Origin: CAWKPF01 sp963851415
GTDB taxonomy: Bacteria; Acidobacteriota; Thermoanaerobaculia; Multivoradales; Multivoraceae
Direction of reading: 5' to 3'
Length of the DNA stretch: 64,000 bases
Assembly (NCBI GenBank): GCA_963851415.1
Contig: CAWKPF010000002.1
Coordinates: forward strand, 1,240,001-1,304,000
Shown: one piece after another, positions 50,965 to 59,868 of the stretch
Layout of the letters: each line of letters starts with the position of its first letter
How positions within the stretch are numbered: position 1 is the first letter of the stretch
Notes under the pieces: model-generated
What the model was told of the DNA's origin: nothing
The model's input: the letters and a program-made list of their open reading frames with translations, nothing else
Database searches by the model: none
Position numbers and translations under genes: made by a program

Positions 50965-53661
50965 CTACCGCAAACCGTCTTCGGCCGCAGCGAGAACCGA
51001 TTCCACCTTGGCTACCCAGTTCTGCACGTAAACGACCTTCCCACTATCGTCCGCTTCGACTGACTCGAGGAAGAGAAAGCGTCCATCGGGATGCAAAGCC
51101 CAGTTCGTCATCCCGCGGAAGGGAGAGCGCGCGAAGCGGTCTTCGAACAGCTCCACCGGACGACCAGTATCGAGTCTCTCGCCGTCGATCTCCACCGGAA
51201 TACTCATGACGTGAGTTTCACTCCGGTAGTAGATCTCATCCCCTCGAGGTGACCAGCGAACCTCACCATCTCGACCTTCGGTGAGCCGAACAGCCTGCCC
51301 TGCCCCTCGAGTCGGACGGACCCAGATTCCGCCAACGCTGCGCGACAGGTCGGCGTAGGCGATCCAATCACCGGAGGGATGAAACGACGCGGAGTCGACA
51401 TAACCGAAGGCCTCGACTCGAGTCGACTTGCCAGTGCTCCGGTCCAGCGACCAGAAGTCGTGCGCTGTAAAGCTGTGGTAGAGCACGTGGCGCCCATCCG
51501 GCGACACGTCGAGAGTGACCTGGGTGAGCTCCGAGCTGACCAGCCGGACCGGCGGGCTACTGCCATCGGTCGGCTCGATGAATATGTTGATGACTCCACC
51601 TGTACCCTCGTCTGTCCCGAAAACCCACTCCTCGCCCTCCGGCCCCACCCATCGCGTCGTGCCGTTCCTCGGTCGCTGCTGCGCGGGCTGGCTCCAGGCT
51701 CCGGACCGGAGATCCAGGCGCCTGAGCGTGCTGGTCTCATTGGACTCCGCCATCCTCATCACAGCAAAGCGCCCATCAGGGGAGATCTCCGGATAGGCAA
51801 ACGGACCGCTTTCCGGCGCAGCAACCCCCAGATCGTCCCCCGTGCCGCTCGTCCAGACCGGCCTCACCTGGCCCCGGCCGGTGTAGCTGCGATAGACCAG
51901 ATCTCCGGTCTGGCTCAAGGAAAAGACGCCGCTAGCCTGCCCGTCCGGTGTAGAAGCGATACCGGTCTCGACGACCTGCGGCGAGCCGAGCAGCACGCCA
52001 TTCTTCGGATCGGCCCGCGTCGCCCACAGATTGTTGTCGCGATGGAAGACGAGAAAACCGGGAGGCAGAATGAAGGGCTGGGTTCCCTCGGCGACCGGCT
52101 CCCGGTCACCGCTCGCTACATCGACCCGCTCGATCGTCGGCGGGCCGGTTCCGCCGAGCTGCGTGACGAAGACAACGCCACCGCCCTGCGCGATGCCGCC
52201 AGCAAAGGCAAACCCGGGGCCGAGATCCTGTGCTTGCCCCGGAGCCTCCGCGGTGGCTGTACCGTTCGATGGCTGACGCCATAGTCGTACCGATGCTGTC
52301 GACCTTGGATCATCCAGTGTGTACCAGTAGAAGAAGCCGTTCGCATCGCGAAAACCGTGCCTGGCCTCAGGGCGGAGTTCCGAAACGACACCGCTCTCGA
52401 TCGCCAGTTCGTGAACTCCGGCTTCCAGCGTGCCGAAGAAGAGCGATTCACTGTCAGGAGAGAAATCGAGCGCGAGCGAAAGACCGAGGTCTGGGAAGGG
52501 AACCGTCAGGGCCGAATCGAGCTCTCTGAGGTAGAGATGGCCCTCTACGTCGGTCGACGCCAGACGGCGCCCGTCTGGAGAAAGCCTCAGGTATCTCGGT
52601 TCGTGGTCGAAATCGAGACTCGAAACGGTCCACGTCTGCGATCTCGAATCACGCTCCAGTCGGTCGCCGGACGCTGACGAGATGGCGCGATGCAAGAGCG
52701 CCCCGGCGAACAATCCGATCAGCAACGTGCTCAAGGCGACTGCGCCTGTTCTTCTACGAGAGATCGCGGCGTATTCACGACTCGAGGCATCGGGAAGGTT
52801 CTCACCTTCGCCCGCGAGCCCTTCCAGCTGGAGCGCGATGTCTCGCGCAGACTGCCAGCGGCGCTCCGGATCCTTGCTCAAACAGCGTTCGACCAGCTTG
52901 TCGAGACCCGCCGGAAGCGACGGTCGACGAGCCGACAGCGGCTCCGGCTTCCCTGTCATGATCGAAGCGATCAGAAGCGCCTGCGACTCGCCCGTGAACG
53001 GACGCGAGCCGGTCGCCATTTCGTACAGCACCCCTCCGAGCGCGAAGAGGTCGGAGCGAACGTCGGCGGCCCTGCCCTCCAGCTGCTCGGGCGCCATGTA
53101 ATGCAGAGTGCCGAGGATCGAGCCGTCAGAGGTCAGTGCCTGAGTGGCCGTCGGCGTCTGAGTGTCGCTCGTCACCGGGCCGGCGGCGATCCCTTTAGCC
53201 AGGCCGAAATCGAGCACCTTGGCGCCAGAGGGCGTCAGCATCACGTTGCCCGGTTTCAGGTCGCGGTGCACCAGATTCTGACGATGGGCAGCCTCGATCG
53301 CTTCGGCGATTTCTGTGCCGATCTTCAGCACCTCTTCGAGCCCGAGCGCGCCTCTTTTCAGTCGTTCTTCCAGAGTCTCGCCTTCGAGCAGCTCCATCAC
53401 CAGATAGTCGCGCCCCTCTTCTGAGCCGATATCGAACAGGGTGCAGACATGGGGATGCTGGAGCTGCGAGATCGTCTTCGCTTCGCGTTCGAAGCGTCGG
53501 CTGAACTCGGAGTCGTTGCTGAGACGCTCCGGCAAGACCTTGATCGCCACGTCGCGCTCCAGTCGCGGGTCGTGGGCTCGATAGACCTCACCCATGCCGC
53601 CTTTGCCGAGCGGTTCCTCGATTTCGTAGGGGCCGAGTTGTGAGCCGGGTTGGAGTTGCAT
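50965..53661 (-). CDS. Transmembrane Ser/Thr kinase with C-terminal TolB/WD40-like propeller
   Basis: A protein of 898 residues, intact. The kinase (residues 1-270) opens LGPYEIEEPLGKGGMGEVYR, with the VAIKV lysine, HRDLKPGNVML near 133, KVLDFGLAKG and HYMAPEQLEG. A membrane helix (GAVALSTLLIGLFAGALLH) lies near 310. The outer part of about 560 residues is made of beta-propeller blades with the usual SPDGRR, SPDSES and SPRGDE signatures, as in TolB-like sensors. It should sense an extracytoplasmic ligand and phosphorylate cytosolic targets. Its TAGACT -10 lies only 12 bases before the ATG. It is divergent from the kinase at 53808, with which it shares 146 bases, and it is the likely source of the broken copy at 50118. 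Confidence 0.93.
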   Translation of the reverse strand: MQLQPGSQLGPYEIEEPLGKGGMGEVYRAHDPRLERDVAIKVLPERLSNDSEFSRRFEREAKTISQLQHPHVCTLFDIGSEEGRDYLVMELLEGETLEERLKRGALGLEEVLKIGTEIAEAIEAAHRQNLVHRDLKPGNVMLTPSGAKVLDFGLAKGIAAGPVTSDTQTPTATQALTSDGSILGTLHYMAPEQLEGRAADVRSDLFALGGVLYEMATGSRPFTGESQALLIASIMTGKPEPLSARRPSLPAGLDKLVERCLSKDPERRWQSARDIALQLEGLAGEGENLPDASSREYAAISRRRTGAVALSTLLIGLFAGALLHRAISSASGDRLERDSRSQTWTVSSLDFDHEPRYLRLSPDGRRLASTDVEGHLYLRELDSALTVPFPDLGLSLALDFSPDSESLFFGTLEAGVHELAIESGVVSELRPEARHGFRDANGFFYWYTLDDPRSTASVRLWRQPSNGTATAEAPGQAQDLGPGFAFAGGIAQGGGVVFVTQLGGTGPPTIERVDVASGDREPVAEGTQPFILPPGFLVFHRDNNLWATRADPKNGVLLGSPQVVETGIASTPDGQASGVFSLSQTGDLVYRSYTGRGQVRPVWTSGTGDDLGVAAPESGPFAYPEISPDGRFAVMRMAESNETSTLRRLDLRSGAWSQPAQQRPRNGTTRWVGPEGEEWVFGTDEGTGGVINIFIEPTDGSSPPVRLVSSELTQVTLDVSPDGRHVLYHSFTAHDFWSLDRSTGKSTRVEAFGYVDSASFHPSGDWIAYADLSRSVGGIWVRPTRGAGQAVRLTEGRDGEVRWSPRGDEIYYRSETHVMSIPVEIDGERLDTGRPVELFEDRFARSPFRGMTNWALHPDGRFLFLESVEADDSGKVVYVQNWVAKVESVLAAAEDGLR

Positions 53662-53672
53662 CGTGTCGTAGC

Positions 53673-53678
53673 AGTCTA
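53673..53678 (-). promoter_or_regulatory. TAGACT -10 element of the minus-strand kinase
   Basis: TAGACT reads on the minus strand from 53678 to 53673, 11 bases before the ATG at 53661; a GTGACG -35-like hexamer lies about 17 bases upstream. The expected leader would be only about five bases. Confidence 0.45.
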
Positions 53679-53794
53679 CGGGACCTCGATCGCGACGTCA
53701 CACACGGCAACCCGGTCTCATGCGAATCGTCATCGAGACGTCCGACCCGTTGCTGTCGTCAGCGCGTCAGTGCGACCTCAGAGCCTACGCGCGC

Positions 53795-53800
53795 TAGACT
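53795..53800 (+). promoter_or_regulatory. TAGACT -10 element of the plus-strand kinase
   Basis: TAGACT lies seven bases before the ATG at 53808, so transcription would start at or next to the start codon. No ribosome binding site is present between them. This points to a leaderless message. Confidence 0.5.
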
Positions 53801-53807
53801 GCCGTCA

Positions 53808-56486
53808 ATGTCCCTGTCAGAAGGCTCACAGCTGGGCCCCTATGAGATTGAAAGTCCGCTCGGCAAAGGCGGCATGGGTGAGGTCTGGGCAGCGCGTGAC
53901 CCGCGGGTCGATCGCCGCGTCGCGATCAAAGTGCTTCCCGAAGACTTTTCTCGTGACGATGAGAGACTCGCCCGCTTCGAGCGCGAGGCCCGGGCGCTAG
54001 CAGCGCTCAACCATCCCAACGTCGCGACGCTCTTCGGCTTCGAGCGCCACGAAGGTCAGCCCCTTCTGGTCATGGAGCTCGCCACCGGCGAAAGCCTTTC
54101 GCAGCTCCTCGGCCGCGGCCCGCTCGATTGGCGTGAGGCGTTGCCGCTGTTCGAGCAGATCGCCGAAGGCCTCGAGGCTGCTCACAGCCGTGGCCTGGTG
54201 CATCGTGATCTGAAGCCGTCCAACATCATGGTCGACGACGACGGTCGAGCGGTGATTCTCGACTTCGGTCTGGCCCGCGCGGTTGTGGAGGAAGCGGGAG
54301 CAGAACCGGTAAGCATCGACGACTCACCGACCCTCACCGCCGCGACTGCCATTGGCACGATCCTGGGCACAGCGGCCTACATGGCGCCCGAACAGGCGCG
54401 CGGCAAACGAGTCGACCACCGCGCCGACATCTGGGCGTGGGGCTGCTGCCTGTGGGAGACGCTCACCGGTCGCCGGCCGTTCGCCGGCGAGGACGTGGCG
54501 ATGACCCTGGCCGCCGTGCTGTCACAGGAGCCGGATTGGAGCGCGCTACCGGAGGAGGTTCCGGCGCCGCTTCGGACTCTGCTGTCACGATGCCTCGACA
54601 AGAACCCGCGCACGCGGCTACAGCACATCGGAGAGGCGCGTTGGTGGCTGGGCCAGAGTGGCGATGATGCGACAACGCCGAAGCTACCGCTGGCAGCAAC
54701 CGGTGGATCGGCTGCCTCTGCTATGGGGTCTCTGTCGCGGCAGTCGGTAGGGCAAAGGCCGTGGCTGGCAACCGCTGCGGCGGCCGTCCTCCTGCTTCTC
54801 GGGACTGCCGCCGGATTCTGGCTCGCGCCCACCCCTCTCGGTGACGCCGCGCGTTTGCGGGAGCCTGTGCGGTTTCAGGTTGAAGCCTCCGCACCGAGGG
54901 ATTGGAACAGCCTGTTCGGCCACCAGGTGGCGTTGTCGGCTGATGGGCGCACTTTCGCCTACCCCGCAGGAGAAGGGATCTACCTTCATTCCTTCGCCTC
55001 CGGTCGCGCTGACTACATTCCCGGCACCGAGAGAGCGTGGGGGCCGGCGCTGTCGCCAGATGGCCAGTGGCTCGCCTTCTGGCGAGATAACGCGCTCCAC
55101 AAGGTCGATCTCGAGGGTGGGCTGGTGCAGCAGCTATGCCTGACCCCCGGCACTCCTGTGGGACCTCTTGGTGTCGTCTGGCACGAGGGCTTCCTGCTGT
55201 TCGGCAGCGAGACCGGGCTGTGGCGAGTGCCCCAAGCCGGGGGGGAACCCGAGAACCTGCTACCGAACGAAGACCGGGCAGCCCTGTTTCCGGGCTTTCT
55301 TCCAAGCGGCCGCATCGTCTTCACACCTGCAACGGTTCAAGGCGTGAGAAACGCTGATCCCATCGAGGTTCTCGATCCAGCGGACGGTTCCACGAGGCCG
55401 ATCGGCATCGAAGGCCTCGGCCCGCGCTACCTCGGCGCTGGCTATCTGACCTGGCTCGTTCGCGGCCAGCTCTGGGCCGCCCGATTTGGTGATGACCAGA
55501 CCTCGATGATCGAGAACGCGGTGCCCGTCCTGGCTCTCGATGCCGCTCAGCCCTGGGCGCTGCCGTTCGACGTCTCCGTCGGAGGCGCTCTGGTGAGCGG
55601 CTCGGGCTCCGGCGAGCAACTGATCCGGATCAGCGCCTCGGGCGAGACCACCCCCATTGCCGTTGAGCCTGGCATTCTGCGCCACCCTCGCTGGTCGAGC
55701 GACGGGAGCCGGCTCGCCTTCACCCGCGGCGGCGTCGGAACAGCCCAGATCTTTATCCACGAGATCGCCACGGGTCGAACGGACCGACTGTCCAGCTACG
55801 ACAACGACGTCTTCCCGGTGTGGACCGGCGAGGGTCGAGTCGTGTTCTTCGATCCGAAGAACATAGCCCTTGCGATCCAGCCGTTGGATCGAAGTCGAGA
55901 GCCAGAGGTCCTGTTTCAGAGCGATCGTTCTCCACCGATTCCCACGACAATCTCACCCGAGGGCGTGCTCCTCTTCACCAGCTCCAGCCAGATCTGGAAG
56001 CTGCAGATCGATCGACCCGGCGAAGCCGAACCGTGGCTCGAGACAGCGGCCAGCACCTGGGGTGCAGCGTTCTCCCCCGATGGTCGGTGGGTGGCCTACG
56101 TCTCGGACGATACCGGCGGCACGCGCGTCTACGTGGGCTCTTTCGACGGCTCGGCGGGTCGCCAGGTGGTGTCGACCGACACCGGCTGGTCCCCTTCGTG
56201 GTCGAGCGATGGTCGGACGCTCTTCTTCGTGACCCCAACGGGGCTTGCAGCCGTTGCCGTAGCAGAGAGTGCAGGGTCTCTCGAGCTTGGCAAGTCGCAG
56301 ATCCTCGGGGGATTGCGAACCGGCACTCCACGCCCAGGTACGAGAATGTTCGAACGAGATTACGACCCTGATCCGGACGGAAACGGCTTTGTGGCCGTCG
56401 AGACGACCCGCGAGGGTAAGTACCAGGTCGTGCTCGGTCTCGATGCTGTTATTGAAGAGGCGATGGCGAACGCCGATCGCAACTAG
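53808..56486 (+). CDS. Transmembrane Ser/Thr kinase with propeller sensor
   Basis: A protein of about 892 residues. I start at the ATG 53808, where the kinase domain begins; the frame runs on upstream without kinase-like content. SEGSQLGPYEIESPLGKGG gives the ATP loop, VAIKVLPEDF the lysine, HRDLKPSNIMVDDDGRAVIL near 131 the catalytic loop, and AYMAPEQARGKRVDHRADIW the P+1 loop. A membrane helix (ATAAAAVLLLLGTAAGFWLA) lies near 325. The outer 540 residues are beta-propeller blades (SPDGQW, SPDGRW, SSDGRT). It is divergent from the kinase at 50965 and shares its architecture but is not a recent copy. Fragment D of the IS91-like element starts 18 bases after its stop codon. Confidence 0.93.
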   Translation: MSLSEGSQLGPYEIESPLGKGGMGEVWAARDPRVDRRVAIKVLPEDFSRDDERLARFEREARALAALNHPNVATLFGFERHEGQPLLVMELATGESLSQLLGRGPLDWREALPLFEQIAEGLEAAHSRGLVHRDLKPSNIMVDDDGRAVILDFGLARAVVEEAGAEPVSIDDSPTLTAATAIGTILGTAAYMAPEQARGKRVDHRADIWAWGCCLWETLTGRRPFAGEDVAMTLAAVLSQEPDWSALPEEVPAPLRTLLSRCLDKNPRTRLQHIGEARWWLGQSGDDATTPKLPLAATGGSAASAMGSLSRQSVGQRPWLATAAAAVLLLLGTAAGFWLAPTPLGDAARLREPVRFQVEASAPRDWNSLFGHQVALSADGRTFAYPAGEGIYLHSFASGRADYIPGTERAWGPALSPDGQWLAFWRDNALHKVDLEGGLVQQLCLTPGTPVGPLGVVWHEGFLLFGSETGLWRVPQAGGEPENLLPNEDRAALFPGFLPSGRIVFTPATVQGVRNADPIEVLDPADGSTRPIGIEGLGPRYLGAGYLTWLVRGQLWAARFGDDQTSMIENAVPVLALDAAQPWALPFDVSVGGALVSGSGSGEQLIRISASGETTPIAVEPGILRHPRWSSDGSRLAFTRGGVGTAQIFIHEIATGRTDRLSSYDNDVFPVWTGEGRVVFFDPKNIALAIQPLDRSREPEVLFQSDRSPPIPTTISPEGVLLFTSSSQIWKLQIDRPGEAEPWLETAASTWGAAFSPDGRWVAYVSDDTGGTRVYVGSFDGSAGRQVVSTDTGWSPSWSSDGRTLFFVTPTGLAAVAVAESAGSLELGKSQILGGLRTGTPRPGTRMFERDYDPDPDGNGFVAVETTREGKYQVVLGLDAVIEEAMANADRN

Positions 56487-56503
56487 TGTCCTGAATCTCA
56501 ATT

Positions 56504-57016
56504 AAGGCAGAGTTGGCGGCCGTAGCTTCCCAGGGCGCCGCGTCGTCGCCCGAGTTGGATCGGTCCCGGCGTCGCCGCCGTCTGTCCTGGGCTCGGCTGA
56601 TCAAGAGGGTGTATGAGGTCGATCCTCTGCTGTGTCCGTACTGTGGAGCGGAGAGGAGCATCGTGGCGTTCGTGGTGGAGGTGTGTTCGCTGCGGCGGTT
56701 GTTGGAGGGTGTGGGGCTGGGTGCTCAGGAAGCCGAGCCGTTGTCGCGGGCGCCTCCGGGGGTTGAGGAGCTGGTGTACGAGTCGGTCGAGGGCTAGTGC
56801 CGGACCGGGGCGGGGCCGGTTCCTGGCGGAGCTGTGTTGCGGTGGAGACATTCGGGCGCCCTTCGAGCTTGGGGATGTTCTTCGGGGGCTGTTGACGGCC
56901 TGACCTGATGGGGATAGCAGCCCACGAACGGCTCGCGGGGCTCTCCGAGCCCTCTCGAGCCGCAGCCAGTGCTCCGATCCGCCCACGGTCTGAAAAGCAA
57001 ATCCCTACACGCCCGA
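56504..57016 (+). mobile_element. IS91-like element fragment D (transposase C-terminus and terminus)
   Basis: The plus strand reads LAAVASQGAASSPELDRSRR, SWARLIKRVYEVDPLLCPYC and VEVCSLRRLLEGVGLGAQEA with stop at 56797, followed by about 219 non-coding bases. It is nearly identical to fragment C, the other orientation, up to the shared terminus TCGGGCGTGTAGGG (49029 and 57016 as last bases). Only the last 290 coding bases remain, starting 18 bases after the kinase stop codon. The downstream flank is the interior of a nuclease gene, whose 5' part is missing. Confidence 0.85.
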
Positions 57017-58422
57017 TCACCAACCTGACGGGCGTCTTGCACTGGTCGTGGGCCGGGCAAAGTGGCACCGACGCCTGGCGGCTGCGACCCTCTTCGGGGA
57101 ACCCCACCTTTACGGCGGAGAACCCGCGTTCCGCAGCACCCTCCGATGTCGGCGGCGCGCTCCGGGTCGCCAGCGTCAACCTCCTGAACTACTTCACCAC
57201 GATCGATGCCCCCGGGGCGTCCTGTGGTCCGAGCGGCATCCGTTGCCGCGGCGCAGACTCAGCGGCCGAGCTGGCCCGTCAGCGTGACAAGACGGTCGCC
57301 ATGCTCTTCGGACTCGACGCCGACGTCATCGGCCTGGTCGAGCTCGAGAACGATAACGATGATGCAGCCGTGGCCGACCTGGTGAGCGGGCTCAACTCCG
57401 CAGCCGGTGCGGGCACCTACGACTACGTCAGCACCGGGTTCATCGGCACCGATGCCATCAAGGTGGGGCTGATCTATCGGCCCGCCTCCGTGTCTGCGGT
57501 CGGGCCGTTCGCCATCCTCGATTCGTCGGTCGACCCGGCCTTCGTCGACGACCGAAACCGGCCCGTGCTGATCCAGACCTTTGACGAGGTCGCGACCGGC
57601 GAGCGTTTCACCGTGGCCGTCAACCATCTCAAGTCGAAAGGCTCGAGCTGCGCAGACATCGGCGATCCCGACCTGGCCGACGGTCAGGGTAGCTGCCCGG
57701 CCACCAGGACGTCCGCCGCGACGGCACTCGCCAACTACCTGTTGAACGACGATCCGACGGGAAGCGGTGACCCCGACTTCCTGATTGTCGGCGACCTCAA
57801 CTCCTATGCCATGGAGGATCCGATCGTCGCCTTCGACAACGCCGGATTCATCGACCTCGTCGGCTTCTTCGGCGGACCTGCGGCCTACAGCTACGTGTTC
57901 GACGGTCAGCTCGGCTACCTCGACTACATCCTCGCCAGCAGTTCACTGCTCGCGCAGGTGACCGGCGCGACCGAGTGGGCGATCAACGCGGACGAGCCAG
58001 CGTTGTTCGACTACAACGACGATGTCCAGGACCCGAGCGAGGCGTCTTTCGAGCGCGAATCTGGCGCTCTGCCGATCTATGAGCCGGGCGCCTACCGCGC
58101 GTCCGATCATGATCCGGTCGTTGTCGGCCTCGATCTGGTCCCCACTTGTTTTGGAGAGCGGGCGACCATCGTGGGCACCGAAGGCAGTGATCGAATCAAC
58201 GGCACGCAGGGACGAGACGTCATTGTTGGCCTTGGAGGCAACGATCGCATCAACGGCCTCAGCGGTGACGACCTCATCTGCAGCGGTGACGGCGACGACC
58301 ATGTCAATGGGAACAATGGCAACGACGCGATCGACGGCGGCAGCGGCTACGACCGTGTGACCGGAAACGGTGGCTTCGATACCTGCGTGGGGGGCGAGGT
58401 GGTCGGCAGCTGCGAAAACTGA
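56908..58422 (+). CDS. Extracellular nuclease (ExeM/NucH-like), 5' truncated by IS91 fragment D, with RTX-like repeats
   Basis: An open frame from ATG 56908 lies partly in the IS91 terminus; nuclease homology starts at 57017 (ITNLTGVLHWSWAGQSGTDA, which is interior to the normal gene). The endonuclease/exonuclease/phosphatase domain is clear: LRVASVNLLNYFTT, DVIGLVELEND, VGDLNSYAMEDPI and RASDHDPVVVGL. The last 90 residues are calcium-binding RTX-type nonapeptides (IVGTEGSDRINGTQGRDVIV, GGNDRINGLSGDDL). The signal peptide and N-terminal domain are absent, so even if translated from 56908 the protein would stay inside. The full-length gene would have been a secreted DNase. Confidence 0.8.
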   Translation: MGIAAHERLAGLSEPSRAAASAPIRPRSEKQIPTRPITNLTGVLHWSWAGQSGTDAWRLRPSSGNPTFTAENPRSAAPSDVGGALRVASVNLLNYFTTIDAPGASCGPSGIRCRGADSAAELARQRDKTVAMLFGLDADVIGLVELENDNDDAAVADLVSGLNSAAGAGTYDYVSTGFIGTDAIKVGLIYRPASVSAVGPFAILDSSVDPAFVDDRNRPVLIQTFDEVATGERFTVAVNHLKSKGSSCADIGDPDLADGQGSCPATRTSAATALANYLLNDDPTGSGDPDFLIVGDLNSYAMEDPIVAFDNAGFIDLVGFFGGPAAYSYVFDGQLGYLDYILASSSLLAQVTGATEWAINADEPALFDYNDDVQDPSEASFERESGALPIYEPGAYRASDHDPVVVGLDLVPTCFGERATIVGTEGSDRINGTQGRDVIVGLGGNDRINGLSGDDLICSGDGDDHVNGNNGNDAIDGGSGYDRVTGNGGFDTCVGGEVVGSCEN

Positions 58423-58462
58423 GCGTGCCAATGCCAGGGCGAAATTGGTGAAGGCGGCTTCC

Positions 58463-58810
58463 TCAGTCTCGCCCTGCACGCCGAAGGAGCGCCGCCAGGA
58501 TCCTCTGGGGAGTGCCCCGCCACCCGACTGCAAACAAGGAAACTGGCGCGGGCGGGCTCGAGGACAGGGACGGTAGGGGAGCTCCGCGAGGGTAGCTCGG
58601 CTCCGGCTCTGTTGCGTCGGTGCCCTCGTCGACTCCTACCCCCACCGTCGGGTCTCCTTGCAGCAGCAGCTCCAGAATCTCCTCGATCCTCTCGCGGGGA
58701 AGAGTGGGAAGCACCTCGATGTACCAGTGCTGGACGGCTTCGGAGTCGCTCGGATCCACCTGGCCGTGGAGGGCGGCAATCCGGTGGAAGTGGCGCGTCG
58801 GCGGGGGCAT
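58463..58810 (-). CDS. Short hypothetical protein
   Basis: A 115-residue protein with AGGAG about nine bases before the ATG at 58810, in the gap after the neighbouring fragment's stop codon. The first 52 residues (RHFHRIAALHGQVDPSDSEA, VQHWYIEVLPTLPRERIEEI, LELLLQGD) look like a small helical domain, and the rest is Pro/Ser-rich and of low complexity until LFAVGWRGTPQRILAALLRR. No family is recognised. The good ribosome binding site and biased composition argue that it is real, at least in its first half. Confidence 0.55.
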   Translation of the reverse strand: MPPPTRHFHRIAALHGQVDPSDSEAVQHWYIEVLPTLPRERIEEILELLLQGDPTVGVGVDEGTDATEPEPSYPRGAPLPSLSSSPPAPVSLFAVGWRGTPQRILAALLRRAGRD

Positions 58811-58828
58811 CGGTAGGTCTCCTACCTC

Positions 58829-59126
58829 CTACCGAAGAGGGTCGAGAGAGCGGCTCGCCCGCAGGGCCGCCTCGACGGAGAAGTAGCAGTAGCGGCCATC
58901 GCTCGGCTTGAGCAGTCGGCGCGGACTGCGCGGCAGCCTCCGATCGGCGCGCAGCACCGACATTCCCTGGCGCTGATACCAGCCGTAGCAGCCCCTTTCC
59001 GCCGTCTTCGTCGGCATAGAGGGCTGTGCGGCCCTGACGGTGCTTGTTGAGGGAGTGGGTCACCGCGACATCGAGGGTGATGGCGCCGAGCCGCTTCGGA
59101 ATGCGATCTGGCGAAGCGAACGCCTC
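58829..59126 (-). pseudogene. Truncated, frameshifted gene fragment, possibly acetyltransferase-like
   Basis: The minus strand frame DVGEAFASPDRIPKRLGAIT then LDVAVTHSLNKHRQGRTALY, ADEDGGKGLLR continues, after one extra C near 59004, as WYQRQGMSVLRADRRLPRSP then KPSDGRYCYFSVEAALRASR and SLDPLR. Removing the base restores one frame (GLLR-WYQRQG). An in-frame TGA directly upstream of DVGEAF and no start codon show the 5' part is missing. The pattern LLRWYQRQGM resembles the C-terminal helix and strand of GNAT acetyltransferases, but the assignment is tentative. It is followed by the short gene at 58810, which might be its old operon partner. Confidence 0.5.
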
Positions 59127-59144
59127 GCCAACGTCTCAGATCTG

Positions 59145-59852
59145 TCACAAGCCCGGCGGTAGCGGCGCCCTGGGTCGGCGGAGCAGCGAGCGCCCGAACA
59201 CCACGACCAGGTACACGAGATAGCCTGCCGACGAGGCCACTCCCGCCACGTACGTCATGGCCGCGGCTCGCAGCACCTGCCGAGCCCCTTCTTCCCCGTC
59301 GGGGGAAATGAGCCCGAGTTGATTCAGTTGCTCGAGGGCACGCTTGCTGGCGTTGAACTCCACGGGCAGGGTCAAGAAGGTGAGCGCGATGGCGCCGGCG
59401 TAGCCCAGCACGCCGAGCTGGGTCATCGTCTGCGAGCCCACCATGCTGCCGATGATCGCCAACGGCAGCCCGAATCGGGAGCCCAGGTTGGCGATCGGCA
59501 CGAGCGCCGTCCGGATCTCCATCGGGCGGTAGTCATCCGCATCCTGGATGGCATGGCCGCACTCGTGCGCGGCCACCGCCGTGGCGGCAACGCTATTGCC
59601 CACGAAGTTGTCGCGGGCCAGTCGCAGCTGTTTGTGGCGAGGGTCGTAGTGATCCGTCAGGGTTCCTTCGACCCCCTGTACCGGAATCGCGTTCAGCCCG
59701 TTCGCGTCGAGGATCATGCGAGCGACCTGTCCGCCCGGTCGCCCGGTGACGCTGCGTACCTGGCTCCAACGCGCGTAGGTCGACTTCAGCTTCTGCCGGA
59801 CGCCGGCGGAGAAGAGAAAGACGAGCCCGGCAAGGACGTAGAAGATGGTCAT
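59145..59852 (-). CDS. Membrane-bound zinc metallopeptidase (YugP-like)
   Basis: A protein of 235 residues. An N-terminal helix (FYVLAGLVFLFSAGV) leads to a domain with AVAAHECGHAIQDADDYRPM, the HExxH-like HECGH zinc site of the YugP/DUF neutral zinc metallopeptidase family. This is followed by membrane helices (LVPIANLGSRFGLPLAIIGS, AAMTYVAGVASSAGYLVYLV). The conserved LPVEFNASKRALEQL is also typical of the family. The physiological substrate is unknown. Its gene follows the phospholipase-D-like gene on the same strand, 16 bases apart, so they probably form an operon. A short uncharacterised fragment lies downstream. Confidence 0.9.
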   Translation of the reverse strand: MTIFYVLAGLVFLFSAGVRQKLKSTYARWSQVRSVTGRPGGQVARMILDANGLNAIPVQGVEGTLTDHYDPRHKQLRLARDNFVGNSVAATAVAAHECGHAIQDADDYRPMEIRTALVPIANLGSRFGLPLAIIGSMVGSQTMTQLGVLGYAGAIALTFLTLPVEFNASKRALEQLNQLGLISPDGEEGARQVLRAAAMTYVAGVASSAGYLVYLVVVFGRSLLRRPRAPLPPGL

Positions 59853-59868
59853 CTCTCAGGGTCTCCGC

